The translations under genes were made by a program, and so were the position numbers. A stretch of DNA of 64,000 nucleotides. Origin: Stagonosporopsis chrysanthemi. Taxonomy: Eukaryota; Ascomycota; Dothideomycetes; Pleosporales; Didymellaceae. The notes under the pieces are model-generated. The model made no database searches and had not been told where the DNA came from. It saw nothing but the letters and a program-made list of their open reading frames with translations. This document shows positions 21,667 to 33,423 of the stretch, piece after piece. The stretch lies in assembly GCA_022560025.1 (NCBI GenBank), contig JAFISE010000025.1:124001-188000 (forward strand), written 5' to 3'. Position 1 is the stretch's first letter. Every line of letters begins with the position of its first letter.

Positions 21667-22248
21667 GGTCCGCGGCTATAGACATTACACGATCATCACG
21701 TGCAACGTCTGCTGCTGGGACGATGCTTCGGATGGGTGAAATGAGTGTCGGATGAGGGACGACGAATTGAGTTGGGCAGTAGGATTGCACAGAAATGGCC
21801 CGTACCTCGCCTGCCCCTCAGGGATGACGATCGAGGGGTGCTGCAGCCCTGCCCGAGCTTGCTGAGTCCGGCGAATCGTCGATGCCAGAAACAAACGCAG
21901 GTAGGCGTCTTTGTGGTCGTGAACCAGCATCCCGGGAAGCTCTGCTGCTGGGCTTTCATGCACGTGCCCACGAGCCTGCCGAGGTCGGGTAACTGACCCA
22001 GCACCACCTCATATCTTTACGGGCCAGCCTGACCGGACGCTTGTGTGCAGCCGTTGCACGCAGGTTGCGGCTAGCACCCGAAATCTTCGCCACGGGATGT
22101 AGGCTGATCATGCCGCTAAGTAGCAGTGCCGGAAAGCTCGCAACGGCCTCCCACACATCAAATCCAGTTCCGGCCCCGTTCTCTAAGCCTCAAGCTTTTG
22201 CTTCCTGGACTTGACTTTCCTGCTCTTGCACTTTGACTAGCTAACAAC
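21667..22248. other. Divergent promoter, Zn2Cys6 factor / CoA-transferase
   Basis: A 582 bp shared upstream region. No extra gene and no clear CGG triplet pair was identified by eye. Confidence 0.5.
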
Positions 22249-24025
22249 ATGACACCTTATCTTGGATCTGAGTCCAATGGGACCAACGGAACTCCTGAAC
22301 TCTACAGCCTTCTGAATGGTACAAAACTCGCTCTCGAGCAATTGCTAGCAAAGGCGAAGGACAATCTCCCACAAGAAGCCCTGCCTCACATCTCACGGAT
22401 ACATTTCTCGACAGCAAATACAGGTAGCCCGTATTTTCCCAGTCCGCTCAAACAGACAGAGGCTATCACGGCACTGAAGGCGGTGGAGGCAGGCGTAGCC
22501 TCTGCTATAGCTGATCTCAAGGATGGCCCCACAGCCCGCAGCATCGACGTTGACCTGGAAAGGGCTACAGCGTTTCTGTTCTCGACCTACTTGGCCACCG
22601 TCGGCGGTATGGATAAAGCTCACCCAAAGGTGAAGAAGCTCTTGAAAGGCGAGTCTTCATTGAAATCGTCTTTCCTACAATTCGCTGATGTCACCAGATA
22701 CCGATCTTCTGCAGGCACAGTCTATTCAATACCGCAGATTATCAGCCAACCTCTACGAGACCAGGAACCCTGGCGAGTACTTCCATCTTCATGGCTCTTT
22801 GGAAGCTACGAAGGCCCTGAACATGGTTGGACTGGAGGGACATCGTCCTGACCTCACCGATTATCACGAATGCATCCAGGTTATCGAAGATCACGTCAAG
22901 CAATTCACACTCGACCAACTTGAGGAGATGAATGCGCAAATCAAGCAAGCAGGTGTTACCTGCCTGAAGTGGGACGACTTCAAGTCAACAGAGCACGGAC
23001 AGGTCCTTCTGCAGCAGCCACCGTGGAAAGTCGAGACGCTGGAGACCAAGACGCCACCTACACCATTCCCTTTCGCATCTTCATCCGCACCGAAACCACA
23101 GATCCTTGCTGGAATCCGAGTGCTCGAACTTTGTAGAATCATTGCAGGTCCGGCAATGGGTCGTGGACTTGCTGAGTACGGAGCTGAAGTCATCAAAGTC
23201 ACGGCACCTCATCTCTCGGATGTTCCTTTCTTTCAGGTCGACGCAAATATCGGCAAACATACCGCAGAGATGAATCTCAAAGACAAGGCAGACCGCGAGA
23301 CATTCGAAAAGCTACTGTTATCCGCCGATGTTGTTCTGGATGGCTACCGACCTGGTAGCCTCAATCGTCTCGGCTACGGACCTGAGCAATTACAAGAACT
23401 TGCCAAAGAGCGGGGACGCGGCTTCGTGTATGTCGCCGAAAACTGTTTCGGGCACGTAGGGCCTTGGGCGCACAGGCCCGGCTGGCAACAGATTGCAGAC
23501 TGCGTGTCTGGTGTTGCGTGGGCCCAAGGTCACGCCATGGGTCTGCAAGAACCTGTTGTGCCACCTTTCCCCATGAGCGACTACGGAACAGGATGCATGG
23601 GTACAATCGCAGCGCTTGTTGGACTCTACAGGCGAGCAAAGACCGGTGGCAGCTACATCGGTACCACTTCTCTCGTCCAGTACGACATCTACCTATTGCA
23701 GCTAGGTTTGTACGACGGCGAGATGATGGCAGAGCTACGCAAGGAGCACGACTCTCATTTCTTTGAGCTACGACACCACGACTCAGTGGATGAGGTTGGC
23801 AAGCGGGCCCTGAAGACAATGAGAAGAACCCACCCTGAATTGTTCGAGCCACGACACATGCAAGCATGCTTCAGCAAAGGCTTTGACGCGGAGGTCAGAA
23901 CAATAAAGCCAGTCGTCGACATCGAAGGATACTGGAATGGTTTCTTGCGCAGTTCACGACCAAACGGCTATGACAAACCCACCTGGGACCACTGGGAAGT
24001 TGACGAAGACATGCTGAAGCCATGA
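22249..24025 (+). CDS. Family III CoA-transferase (CaiB/BaiF)
   Basis: Exon 1 22249-22648, intron 22649-22697 (49 bp, GC donor AAAG|GCGAGT, CGCTGATG branch, CAG), exon 2 22698-24025; 575 residues. Members move CoA between carboxylic acids or isomerise acyl-CoAs through an aspartyl-CoA anhydride. Landmarks are GIRVLELCRIIAGPAMGRGL, LAEYGAEVIKV, VLDGYRPGSLNRLGYG, FVYVAENCFGHVGPWA and PMSDYGTGCMGTIAALVGLYRR. The product carries an N-terminal ~130-residue extension typical of the long fungal form, and no mitochondrial or secretion signal is evident. The frame changes across the intron, so splicing is required. Substrate cannot be told. Confidence 0.88.
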
Positions 24026-24842
24026 AAGCCATAACTTTCCCTCCTTCAGGCCCTCGACTTATCACATATATCACGATACCATGACCACATAGCATTGAAT
24101 CAAGATCCTCACCTCCTCTGAATATTAGTGTCACCAACGCAGCCAAAGCGTCAAACCTTGGCCCAAGTCTGCAGCAACGTGATACGAGTCAACCGCCCCA
24201 CATTCCCCACAGTCTGGATCTCGAACCATCATCACGTCAAGTGCATCTTCCGATATCCTGCTTATCGAGCATGGCCATCCAAGTCCTCATCGTGACAACG
24301 CTTACCGGCGGTTCTCGCTTACAGCACCGCCTTCGGCAGGAGAAAGAGACCGGGACGAATCGCATCTCTCTGTAGCACCTGCTCGCGAGCCATCTGCCGC
24401 AGCGCACATAATCTTACGTTAGAAATAACACCTGAATACATGCTATACTGGAGGTACCACACGACCTGTACCTTGGCTTATGCAAGTGTGGCCCTGCTGC
24501 AGCTGTGGTAGGATGAAGCGCTGTTCTGATGCTTGTGTCGCTCACCGTGCTCATAGTGCGTTTTCTTTACCGGCGCTAGCGGATAAGGCACGGCCGCAGT
24601 TGTCGTGCAAGGGAACTTTGCCAAGTGCGCAGGAGGATTCGCAGTCGGATCCCCAAGACGCTGCTGTGTGAAATAGAGATGCGTGGATGCTTGTCGTTTT
24701 TTAAAAGGTGGATTGGTTGATGTAGTCCTGCTACAAGATGTACATGAAAGAACGCCAATCTATCCGTTCCAAGCCAGCCATGCCCACCTATAATGTCTAT
24801 GCCTAGGGTGTACCGAACGCCGAGATAAGAAAAAACCCCGCG
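24026..24842. other. Convergent intergenic region
   Basis: About 820 bp between the CoA-transferase and homeobox genes, with only short frames. Nothing supported. Confidence 0.5.
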
Positions 24843-26507
24843 CTACCACGAGTGCATGCTGCTCATGTCGTACACAGGGTTTCCAAATTGGTCCAAGTCA
24901 ATGACGGCAAAGTCCATAAGGGTAACTTCAGCGTTGTGAGATGCAACGGGCATGTTGCTTGTAGCTGGGAAGTAAGCGTTGGAGGTAGATAGTGAAGCAT
25001 CGAATGTGTCGATTTGGTTGCCGTAAAAGCAGAAAGGATCAAGATCGAAATCAGGAATGGTGGCCGTAACAGGCATGATCGCTGTCGTTGGGATAGGCTG
25101 TGTTTGTATGCGTTGCATTGACTGAGTGTGACCATAACTGACTTGGTTAGAATTCGATACGGATGGCCCAGCAAGCGTCACTCCCAGGCTGGCAAGAGTG
25201 TCCAAGTCTGCTGGTCGAGCGATTTCAGTGTGGGCTCTTGGCAACATGGCCTGCGGCATAGAATCAGCGTGCCATTGCGCCATTGTGAGGCCGGCCTTGA
25301 AGTGTAAGGCAATATGCGTGGCTCTGGCATCCCAGGTAGGAAGAATTTCCCGACAGAATCCACAGGTCCAGCTCATGTTGTCGACCATTCCTGGACCATC
25401 CTTGCGCCATGTGTCTCGTACCAACTCAGACAACGGCTGCTCACATTTGTGAAAGTTCCTTGCGTGCTGATTGAGGTGGTCTGGCCTTCCGAATGTCCGC
25501 TCATGCTCAGCCTTGCACAAGCATTCTCCGATACGGTGGAAGGACAGGAAGTGGTTGTCATCTGGATTCTGAAGTTCACAGAATGCACAAATGGACATGG
25601 AAGAAGAAGGAAGTTGAACCCTTGGTCCGTGAGCTAGGCACGTCCACTGGTGTTTGGGATGATGCTGCGTTTCCTCGTGGCGGCGCCATGATTTTGCTGT
25701 CAGCGAGGTCCTGCAAAACGTACACTGCCAGTTGTCTCCTTCACCAGATGAGTAGTCTGATATCGAAGCAGAAGGAGAAAGTCGTGGTGGAGACAAAAAC
25801 CCTTCGATGGGCGAGGCTCCGTTGCTGCGGCTGTAGTCTTTCTTCTTGCCCTTCCTCGAAGCTTGGTGTGGAGCCTGGCCACGTGTATCGCCAGGGTATC
25901 CTCCGTTGTCTTCTTGCGACTTGAGCTGTCTTTGGCGCATGTTTGTAAACCATGTTGTAACCTGCTTTATGGTAATACTGCACGCCTCTGCTAGTGCCTG
26001 CTTTGTCTCCGCGTTTGGGTAAGGATGATGGCGATTTGTGCTGAGCCAGGCATTGAGCTGTTTTACGGCCTGTGAAGGAAGCTTGCTAGCAGACTTTCTT
26101 GCGTGCGAACGTCTGACATCTGATGGAGATGCTGGCGATACAGGGTCTGGCGAAGAAGGATACGAGCCAGCCGTGCAGACTGAGAGTCGCGGCGTGCTAG
26201 GCGCAGAAGTGTATTCTTCTTTCTTGATCACGTTATCACCCCCAATGTGCAATCCGGTTGGTACATCGAGTCCAGGAGTAACAGATCGTGATTTTGACTC
26301 CTGTGCGGTGCTGCATTGTGCGACGTCACGTGCTTCTAGCTGAAAGTTGACCATGAGTATAACACACAAACGACTTAAATGATCCACACTCACCAAGAAA
26401 CCAAGCTTTGCGTCTCCATGGAGGCCAGAGCCATAGCCCGAGTCGACAGAGCAGGTGCTGAGGTGCCGATGAGCCCTCTTCGCTGTACTGTTGTTTGGCG
26501 ACAGCAT
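24843..26507 (-). CDS. TALE-type homeobox and C2H2 zinc-finger transcription factor
   Basis: Exon 1 26507-26394, intron 26393-26340 (54 bp, GTGAGT to TTTCAG), exon 2 26339-24843; 536 residues. The intron is a multiple of three without stops, so the unspliced frame is 554 residues. A homeodomain of the TALE/KN class spans about 125-178, with the three-residue-extended loop NRHHPYPNAETK and recognition helix WFTNMRQRQLK. C2H2-type fingers follow: WQCTFCRTSLTAKSWRRHEETQHH, a middle Cys/His cluster (CLCKAEHERTFGRPDHLNQH), and CGFCREILPTWDARATHIALH. The C-terminus is disordered and Thr/Pro-rich. A nuclear DNA-binding regulator is certain by family; its pathway is not known. Confidence 0.9.
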   Translation of the reverse strand: MLSPNNSTAKRAHRHLSTCSVDSGYGSGLHGDAKLGFLVSVDHLSRLCVILMVNFQLEARDVAQCSTAQESKSRSVTPGLDVPTGLHIGGDNVIKKEEYTSAPSTPRLSVCTAGSYPSSPDPVSPASPSDVRRSHARKSASKLPSQAVKQLNAWLSTNRHHPYPNAETKQALAEACSITIKQVTTWFTNMRQRQLKSQEDNGGYPGDTRGQAPHQASRKGKKKDYSRSNGASPIEGFLSPPRLSPSASISDYSSGEGDNWQCTFCRTSLTAKSWRRHEETQHHPKHQWTCLAHGPRVQLPSSSMSICAFCELQNPDDNHFLSFHRIGECLCKAEHERTFGRPDHLNQHARNFHKCEQPLSELVRDTWRKDGPGMVDNMSWTCGFCREILPTWDARATHIALHFKAGLTMAQWHADSMPQAMLPRAHTEIARPADLDTLASLGVTLAGPSVSNSNQVSYGHTQSMQRIQTQPIPTTAIMPVTATIPDFDLDPFCFYGNQIDTFDASLSTSNAYFPATSNMPVASHNAEVTLMDFAVIDLDQFGNPVYDMSSMHSW

Positions 26508-27484
26508 CGTGCTGGAGCAGGGTTGAGGTATTGATAGACCGAATGTTGATACTGCAATGCTAAACTTTGTTGAGTACGAATGCTACAATGCAGCGCACCC
26601 TTCGGGGAACCTCCATAGTGACATATACTCAGCGATTGTGTCCGTTACGCGCCGCAACGCGACCCACAAGGGCAGCGGAAGTGTGGCTGTTCCCGCAGGC
26701 ACAATGACTGCCCATGTTCACAACTGTGGCTAGTGTCAGTCATTGGTCCGTAGCTGCAAAGAAGCGGTCAATTCAAACTGCAGTTCCTGAGCTGCGCCTC
26801 AGGCCAGCACCCATGCGCATTGGGCGCGGCGTCGTGGGGTCCAACACTATACCCAGTACGGCACACTTGTGGCTTATTCCTAGCGAATCGACATCATGAG
26901 TTGCGGTGAGCGAGGCAGTGCTCATTGCGGCGCACTGGTCATGCGTTCTGGCGGTGTTTGCATGGTTTTTGCGAGTCGCGAATGCATGAATAGGTGCGTT
27001 CTGGAATCGAGATACACGGGAGGAGTGCATTGGCTCCTTCGGCCGCCGACGTCATGTTGTATGGACGTTCAGGTATTGAGAAAGGTGCATCGCGCACAAC
27101 TACCGCGCAGAGACGTCATGAGCGGATAATTTGCGGAGTTGAAAGATCTGGATCGCGCAGCAGAAACGTCAGAGGCCGAAGAGTGCGCGCAGCGCAACAA
27201 ACTGGGAAAACACTTAGGGCCCTGAGAGGTATGCTGGAAGAAACGAAGGCTCAGGTACAAGAGCTTCAGGGTGACGAGAAGTGGGGCCGACCGGGCTCCG
27301 AACATCAGCGATCAACATCCTAGTACTAATAGCGTACTCCCAGAATCGCATGTTTGACAAGTCGTACCAGAATTTAAAGTCATGGGTATCATTTCTTCTT
27401 CATCTTTCGAGCCATGAAGCAGGCTGACTCTGTCTCAAGTGCGCTCAGTAGATACGCACTCGAGATCAACGCACGCTCTTGCGA
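26508..27484. other. Intergenic region
   Basis: About 980 bp, containing the promoter of the homeobox gene and the 3' flank of the myotubularin gene. Short overlapping frames only. Confidence 0.5.
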
Positions 27485-30054
27485 TTACTGCATCTCCACC
27501 TCTATCTTTCCTCTTGTTTCTTCGCTTCTACTCCTACTCCTACTCCTATTCCTCTGCCTCTCATGCTGTGAATTTGCATCAGTGCTCGGTCGAGGCGATC
27601 GTCTGCTCGAGTCTATACTGGGTCGGGGGCTGATGCTGCCAATGCCCAACCTCCCAATGCCAGCCACAAGACCCTGCCTTAGGTCCTGCCCTAGTGCTGC
27701 CGCAGCATCGAACGGCGTTGGTGAGGTAGCAGAAATGCTACTTGAGCGCTCCCCAACCGCATGCGTGGGTGGTAGATCAGCAGTCGTACCTGCGCCTGTT
27801 GCGTGGTCTGCTGTCTCAGTGCCAGTGACAATTGACTCGTTCCGTAGCGGTGTATTTGCACCGCTCCGGCCATTCGATATGTTGCTAGCCTGAGGCGTAA
27901 GACTTGGTGGTGCTTGAGGGCCGAACAAGTTCATCTCATCATCTGTACGTCCGAAGCACTCGGCCCACCATCTAGCCTCACCTTTGCGAGGGAAGATCAT
28001 GCGTTCTTTCCCCCGAACCGAGTCGTCAATTTCAGAGTCGTACTTTGGGTTGAGGAATTCCTGCTTTCGGCAAAGGAAATAGTCCCACACGCTTCTTGTC
28101 CGCTCCTTCGCCCTAGCCTCCATACGTTCCTTCTCATTGTCAAAGAGGAACGTGCCGTATTGGCAAGAGTAGAGGTGATACAGTAGTCGTCGTAGAAACC
28201 GCTCACTGAATTCGAACCGTGTGGGATGTTGGTATTGAAGCTGATATACGCAATCGAGAAACTGGTGGAACACCGGTGACAACTCGTTGACCTTCGTAAT
28301 ACGATGCTCTTCAGCAGCGCCAATCTTGCTGGAGGGTTTTGTTGGCGCAGCGTCTGATACGTCCCCAACGTTTTCCGTACTGTTCGTTTCCGGCAACTGG
28401 TTGAGTGACTCGTTCGACTCATTTTGACGATTAAAGAAACCTTTTGCGCCTCGAAGAGCATTCTCGAAGGCATTGCCACCACCTTGGCCGTCGGTTTTGC
28501 GTTCTATCCGTTCATTCTCGATTGTGAACCACTTCTCGTGGCTTAGAAATCCACTCCGATGTCTGAACATATGACCGTATGACAGCCAGTCTTTCTCAAC
28601 GAGAACGATGAAACCTTCCATAGTTCGGTAGTAGGGATCTAGCAAAATCTGACTGAGCGCGCTGAGCTGGCTAGTCCGGTCCCAACCATCTGAGCAGTGG
28701 ATTAAAGCATGGGAATGCATGATGCCCACTCGACGAGCGATCAAGGCGACGCCATCCAAGATGTTCGCGGTGTGCTTGACCCAACCACTCTTTGCCAGTG
28801 ACTGTTGGTTCGGTGGAAAAGATGTCAAATCCGACTCCTTCAGTGCATCAATCACTGTGTTCAAAGACTTTCGCATTACGTGAATGTTGTCAATCCCGAG
28901 GTATGCTTTTTCGGCCCCTGGATAGTGATCCATCTTTTCTGATCCCAGTCCCACAGCCTGCATTGCGTATGCGTTCACGGTTGGCCTGGCATCGACAATA
29001 AGGTTTCGTTGCTGCGCGCCATAAACTTTTGGTCCATTCTCGTCAGACTCGGTCGAACCACTTAGATCATCGGCGATCGTCCTTCCGGAGGTTGCAGCCT
29101 CAGAGTCCGCGACACCCACGAAGGAGCTATCAGCGCTGGTACCGTTCTCAATTGTCAGGTCTGCAGTGGAACCAGCAGCGCCCGAGGTTTGCGCAGGGTT
29201 CCAGCCACGGTTCGTAGCCCATATAGCTGCCACAAGTCTCTCGTCTTGAGGATTGCGATTTCCTGTTATCCCGGGTGTAGGTTGGGAGCTTCGGGTTATA
29301 GAACAGTTATTGAGTGGATGGCGGTAGACGAGTGCGGGTATGCGCTGTCTCGAACGGTATGCGCCGGCGTATCGGAGAACACTGTCTGATACTTTCGAGG
29401 GAACCGCAATGAGAGCAGGGTATGTCTTTGAGTACTGTGCTTTGTCAGAACGCTTCTCCCGCACGCCCTGCCGCCACTGAGCCTGCTCACTTTATATTCA
29501 ATATTGATCTCAGATATCCGCCAGCCCTTCTCCGTATCCTTGGGACTGATACCCAGGCGCTTGAACTCTCGACGTGCATCGTATATGTCCCAACTATTGA
29601 ACTGGTCTTCTGGAGGCTTTGGCTGATAGCTGAAGGCCAACAGTTTATCAAGACGACCTAACTTGCACGATAGCGCACGTATACTGTCGTATACATCGCG
29701 AGCTTTCTTCTCATCTGGAAAGAAGAACGCGAAGAAAGTGAAGTCACGGCAGCGTATGCGGATAGACGGCTGCTGGCGCATGACAGGTGGACATGACTTG
29801 AGGCAACAGTAGTTGATCATAGGATATGTAATCCATACTTCTTTCTGTCGCGGCGGCTTTGCGTCTGGGGGAGCGTGTGCGGGTTTGCTCGGAAGGTAGC
29901 TAAAGACGATGTGGTGGGGCATCAGGTGGAGGGTGCCGTCGAAGCGCGTGCCTCTGCGCAAGAGGTAGACATCTTCTACCTGGTTCTCATTAGCCAACTA
30001 CAAGTACTGTGTACACATATCCCCGCTGACTTTGCTGACGCGTATCCTTTCCAT
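27485..30054 (-). CDS. YMR1: Myotubularin-family phosphoinositide 3-phosphatase
   Basis: Exons 30054-30031 (24 nt), 29979-29491 and 29434-27485; introns 30030-29980 (51 bp, weak GTCAGC donor, CTAATG branch) and 29490-29435 (56 bp); 820 residues. The enzyme removes the 3-phosphate from PI3P/PI(3,5)P2 on endosomes and vacuole. An N-terminal PH-GRAM-like domain (VEDVYLLRRGTRFDGTLHLM) precedes the phosphatase domain with NNCSITRSSQP and NPQDERLV. The P-loop HCSDGWDRT has catalytic Cys418. A variable linker and an Arg/Ser-rich C-terminus follow. The 24-nt first exon encodes MERIRVSK, which restores the family start; the longer open frame has only a TTG there. Confidence 0.93.
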
Positions 30055-30692
30055 GGCTGACGGGCTCGCGTGCTGTAGTCGTCCGAGCGCCTGCTTGCAA
30101 GGTGGGGTCTAAAGCAAGCTCTGAGCAACTTGGAGCGCCGGTCTGGAAGGTATTACAAGATTACGGAGTCGGTATGGGAAGCGAAAGGATATAACGCGCA
30201 AGAGTCTCCGGCGAAGTTATGTGAAAATCGTCATGTTTGGGGTTTGTGGGGAGCATCTGCAAATGCCAGGCGTTCAAGCGCACGCAGGGTAGACATGGCT
30301 TGGCATCGACAACATAACGTCACAAGGCCGCAAACATGTGCTATTTTCGGCAACAATGCATTCAACATAGCAGGAAATTCTGATATTGACGAGCATTCTA
30401 TCTCACTATAATTCTGATACTGACAAACATTATATCTCACTATCACGGCGCACGACTCAAGCTTCACAGGACCGGTATGGCAGAAGTAGAAATTATGTTT
30501 AAAGTGATTGTACTGATAGGCACTTACCTGGAGTCTTGAAGATATGAATATAGATGGAGATGAACCGTTGCTGGCCAGCTCACGGAACAAGCTACGCTTT
30601 GAGAGTTAGATTGTGAGTATTGCTTGTATCAAAGAGACCCGAAGACCTAAATCGTAGGTGTTGCTACATATAAACTAAATCTCGCGTAGCAT
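30055..30692. other. Intergenic region with a tandem repeat
   Basis: 640 bp between the YMR1 promoter and the 3' end of the branchpoint-binding protein gene, containing one 34-bp tandem duplication. No gene is seen. Confidence 0.5.
30378..30445. repeat. 34-bp tandem duplication
   Basis: Two adjacent 34-bp units, 30378-30411 and 30412-30445, both starting TTCTGATA and ending ATCTCACTAT plus two bases. They match at 29 of 34 positions by eye. Confidence 0.85.
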
Positions 30693-32747
30693 TTACGCTG
30701 GGGGAGGAGGGGGAGGAGGCGCATCGCCAGGCGGAGGGGGAGGAGGGATGTCGCTTGGAGGCGGGGGAGGAGCTGAACCCGGAGGCGGAGGAGGCGGGGG
30801 AGGGCTTCCTGCTGTTCCATAGTTCTGGAAAAGAGGGCCCAAGCCAGGAGGAGGACCAGCAGCAGCTGCGGGCGCTCCATAGCCAGGAGCACCGTAACCC
30901 GGAGCACCGTAACCAGTGGCAGCATTCTGGTCATAACCAGCGCCATAGCTTCCGTAGCCATATGAAGCTCCAGCAGCTGGCGCGGCAGCGGCCCATGGCG
31001 CAGCGCCGCTGTTGCCGTAGCCGCCACTCGGGTCGTAAGAGCCACCAGCTCCAGCGCCACCAGCTCCAGCCCAGGGCGGGGGAGCAGCTGAGCTGCTGTC
31101 GGCGCGGTCGCCGCGGCTGTCGCTGCGTGCCCATGGGGCAGCGCCACCAGTCGGGCCACGCTCCCATGGCTTGGCTCCGCCACCTCCGTACGCATCGCCG
31201 CCAGCGCCGCCGCCGTTGTATTCGATGGCGCCTCGAGGCTGACCACCGCCGCCACCCATCTCTGACAGAAAAGCGTCCAGCTCGTTCTCGGGAGCACCTC
31301 CAATGCGGCCTTGACCCTGAGGAGGACGGTCGCCGAAACGGTTGTCGTTGCGCCATGGCTGTCCGACCTTGCGATCTGGGCAATCACGAGCCATATGACC
31401 AGCTTGACCGCAGACACGGCAGATGATGCTGGCTGTGAAGTTCTGCTTCTGAGGGCAGTCGTACTTGCGATGACCAATTTCACCACAGTTCTGGCAAGCT
31501 TGGTTCTCGTCATCGCGGAGGGTACCGTTAAGGGCAGCAAGCTCACGGAGCTGATTACGCTTGAGTTCGTTCTGGCCTTCAGGAATGGAGGCAGCCTGTG
31601 ACCTGTCAAAATGTGTCGCTCGAGGGGTTGCAGAATAACTTACAGTCTCGATAACGTTGTGGATAAGCTTCTTGGCTTTGTTCACCTTCTCCTCCGTGTC
31701 CGCCATAATCAGACAGTGCAGGTCCTCCTCCTGGTTGCTAGTGTGGGCGGCGTCAGATCGTCCTTTACCCTCCTTAACGGAGCCCTTGCCACGAATCGCG
31801 ATCTTCGCGCCGGACTCGGATTCCATCTTCTTTAGGGTGTTTCCACGAGGTCCAATAAGTAAACCAACTGTTAGTGCAAAAAGCTGTGGTTAGTGTATGA
31901 TCAAAAATTTGTATGAGCAAAGGGTTGGTAGGGTTAGTGACAGAGCTGTACTGCAGGCTTGACTGGATGCGCATAAGCACCAAGAAGTCTGAGCACGCTG
32001 GTCAAGACAAAGGCTAGGGTGTTGGGGGACTGGGGAAGGAGAGTTAGAGGGGTTAGTTTCGTACTGAAGTTAATCTCCGGATAGTCATTGACTGGAACAT
32101 AGACCTTCTCCTGTGTCTTAGTGGGCCTCCTGTAATCGGCGGGCGGGTGGTAGTTAGGCAGCGTCTTCATGGCTTTCTCGACGAGTTTGTGGCGTTCGTC
32201 TTCGAGGCGCTTGCGGTAACGGAATTCGCGCGTGTTCACACGGCGACCAAAGTTGTCGTACTGTGGAGGCGGCGAAGGAGACCTGTTGCTGTTAGTACAT
32301 GTAAGGCTGTAGATTGGAGATGTCGATACGTACCTGTCACCGTCTGATGGGACGACGTCGTTGATCTTCAGTTTCTGCGTGATCTCCTCGATGCGCAGAT
32401 GCAGGGTATAGGCGTCAAGCTGCTCCGTAGTCATGGCCGAGTAGATGGCTGTAGGCAAACCCATCAGACCAGCAGCCTTGTTCTCGCTGGCATCTCCCCA
32501 TCGGTTGCGCTTCTTGCGCTGCCTTGGGCCGTCGGGAGCTGTAAGACGATTGTGAGCATGGATCTATGAGTAAACTTGGGATGGACATACCTCGCTCGGG
32601 GCTGCGCCCACGCTTCAGCTCAGACAAACCTTCGGCCGGCGCAGAAGGGTTGTAGCCTCCTGCATCATCGTCACCGCCGCCAAATCGTCGGCGGTTACCG
32701 AGTGGTATATTGTTCGAGCCGGTGATGCCTTGATTGCGCCACGACAT
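30693..32747 (-). CDS. MSL5: Branchpoint-bridging protein (SF1/BBP)
   Basis: Exons 32747-32591, 32538-32334, 32282-32065, 31867-31644 and 31595-30693; introns of 52, 51, 197 and 48 bp; 568 residues. BBP binds the intron branch sequence in the early spliceosome and bridges to U2AF. Order: N-terminal GLSELKRGRSPER, a KKRNRWGD motif (ULM-like tryptophan region that binds U2AF65), KH-QUA2 domain with the GxxG loop in IGLLIGPRGNTLKKM, two CCHC zinc knuckles (CQNCGEIGHRKYDC and CRVCGQAGHMARDC), then a Gly/Ala-rich and poly-proline C-terminus. The fourth intron is 48 nt and stop-free; removing it gives the family sequence IETAASIPEGQNE. It is divergent from the GST gene. Confidence 0.95.
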
Positions 32748-33423
32748 GTTTGCTGAAAGGTGTTCGAGGATCGATGGGGCGTCGCGCGAAAGTGTGCGGC
32801 GGCGCGGCAAAAGTAAACTTGCCTGGGTGAGCTTTGCCCTAGCTCTAAAACGGTAGTCACGTGCCAGCACAGCCATAGCCTTCAACAGGCAGCAAAGTCA
32901 CTTTGATATAAGACTTAAGATACGCACACATAAACGTGTGTGTATCTTGTTTTAGGCTACCGCACCTCTTTAGCAAGGGGATCCATAATCTAGTGCGATG
33001 ACCATCAGATTCTTAGCCTACTGATGGCGGTGATGCCTTCCACACGCTCAACACATTCTCTCGGCTTCTCTTGAAGCCTCCTTGTTAATGGTGAGGCTGC
33101 TGTTTAGCGATTGCTAGGACTTTCCCTACGCTTCAAACCGACTCGATAAGCATGAAGCAGAGCATCTTAAGAGCGGCAGCCGGATTCTAGACACGATGTC
33201 TTGCTATTGTTTAGAACTGTAAGCAACGGGGTCACGCCCGCACCCCCGGTGTTCAAGTTGTGTGGAAATACGCTCTGCGCTGTTGCGGCACAATTTCTAA
33301 GCAAGCTCCGAGTTCGTCATAGCCGATCGCCACAACCCCACTTCATCTCAGTACAAAGCATACGAATGCCCTTAGACGATAGATACCACACAAAGATACA
33401 CGACTTCAACGTTCTAGATCATA
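32748..33423. other. Divergent promoter region
   Basis: 680 bp between the branchpoint-binding protein and GST genes. No further gene is seen. Confidence 0.5.

Noticed and set aside
29296..29997. YMR1 start at 29997
   Set aside because: The codon there is TTG. A 24-nt upstream exon with a real ATG restores the conserved N-terminus.
30647..31609. Long frames overlapping the branchpoint-binding protein gene on both strands
   Set aside because: They shadow the Gly/Ala/Pro-rich coding sequence; the sense frame with KH domain and zinc knuckles is the real one.
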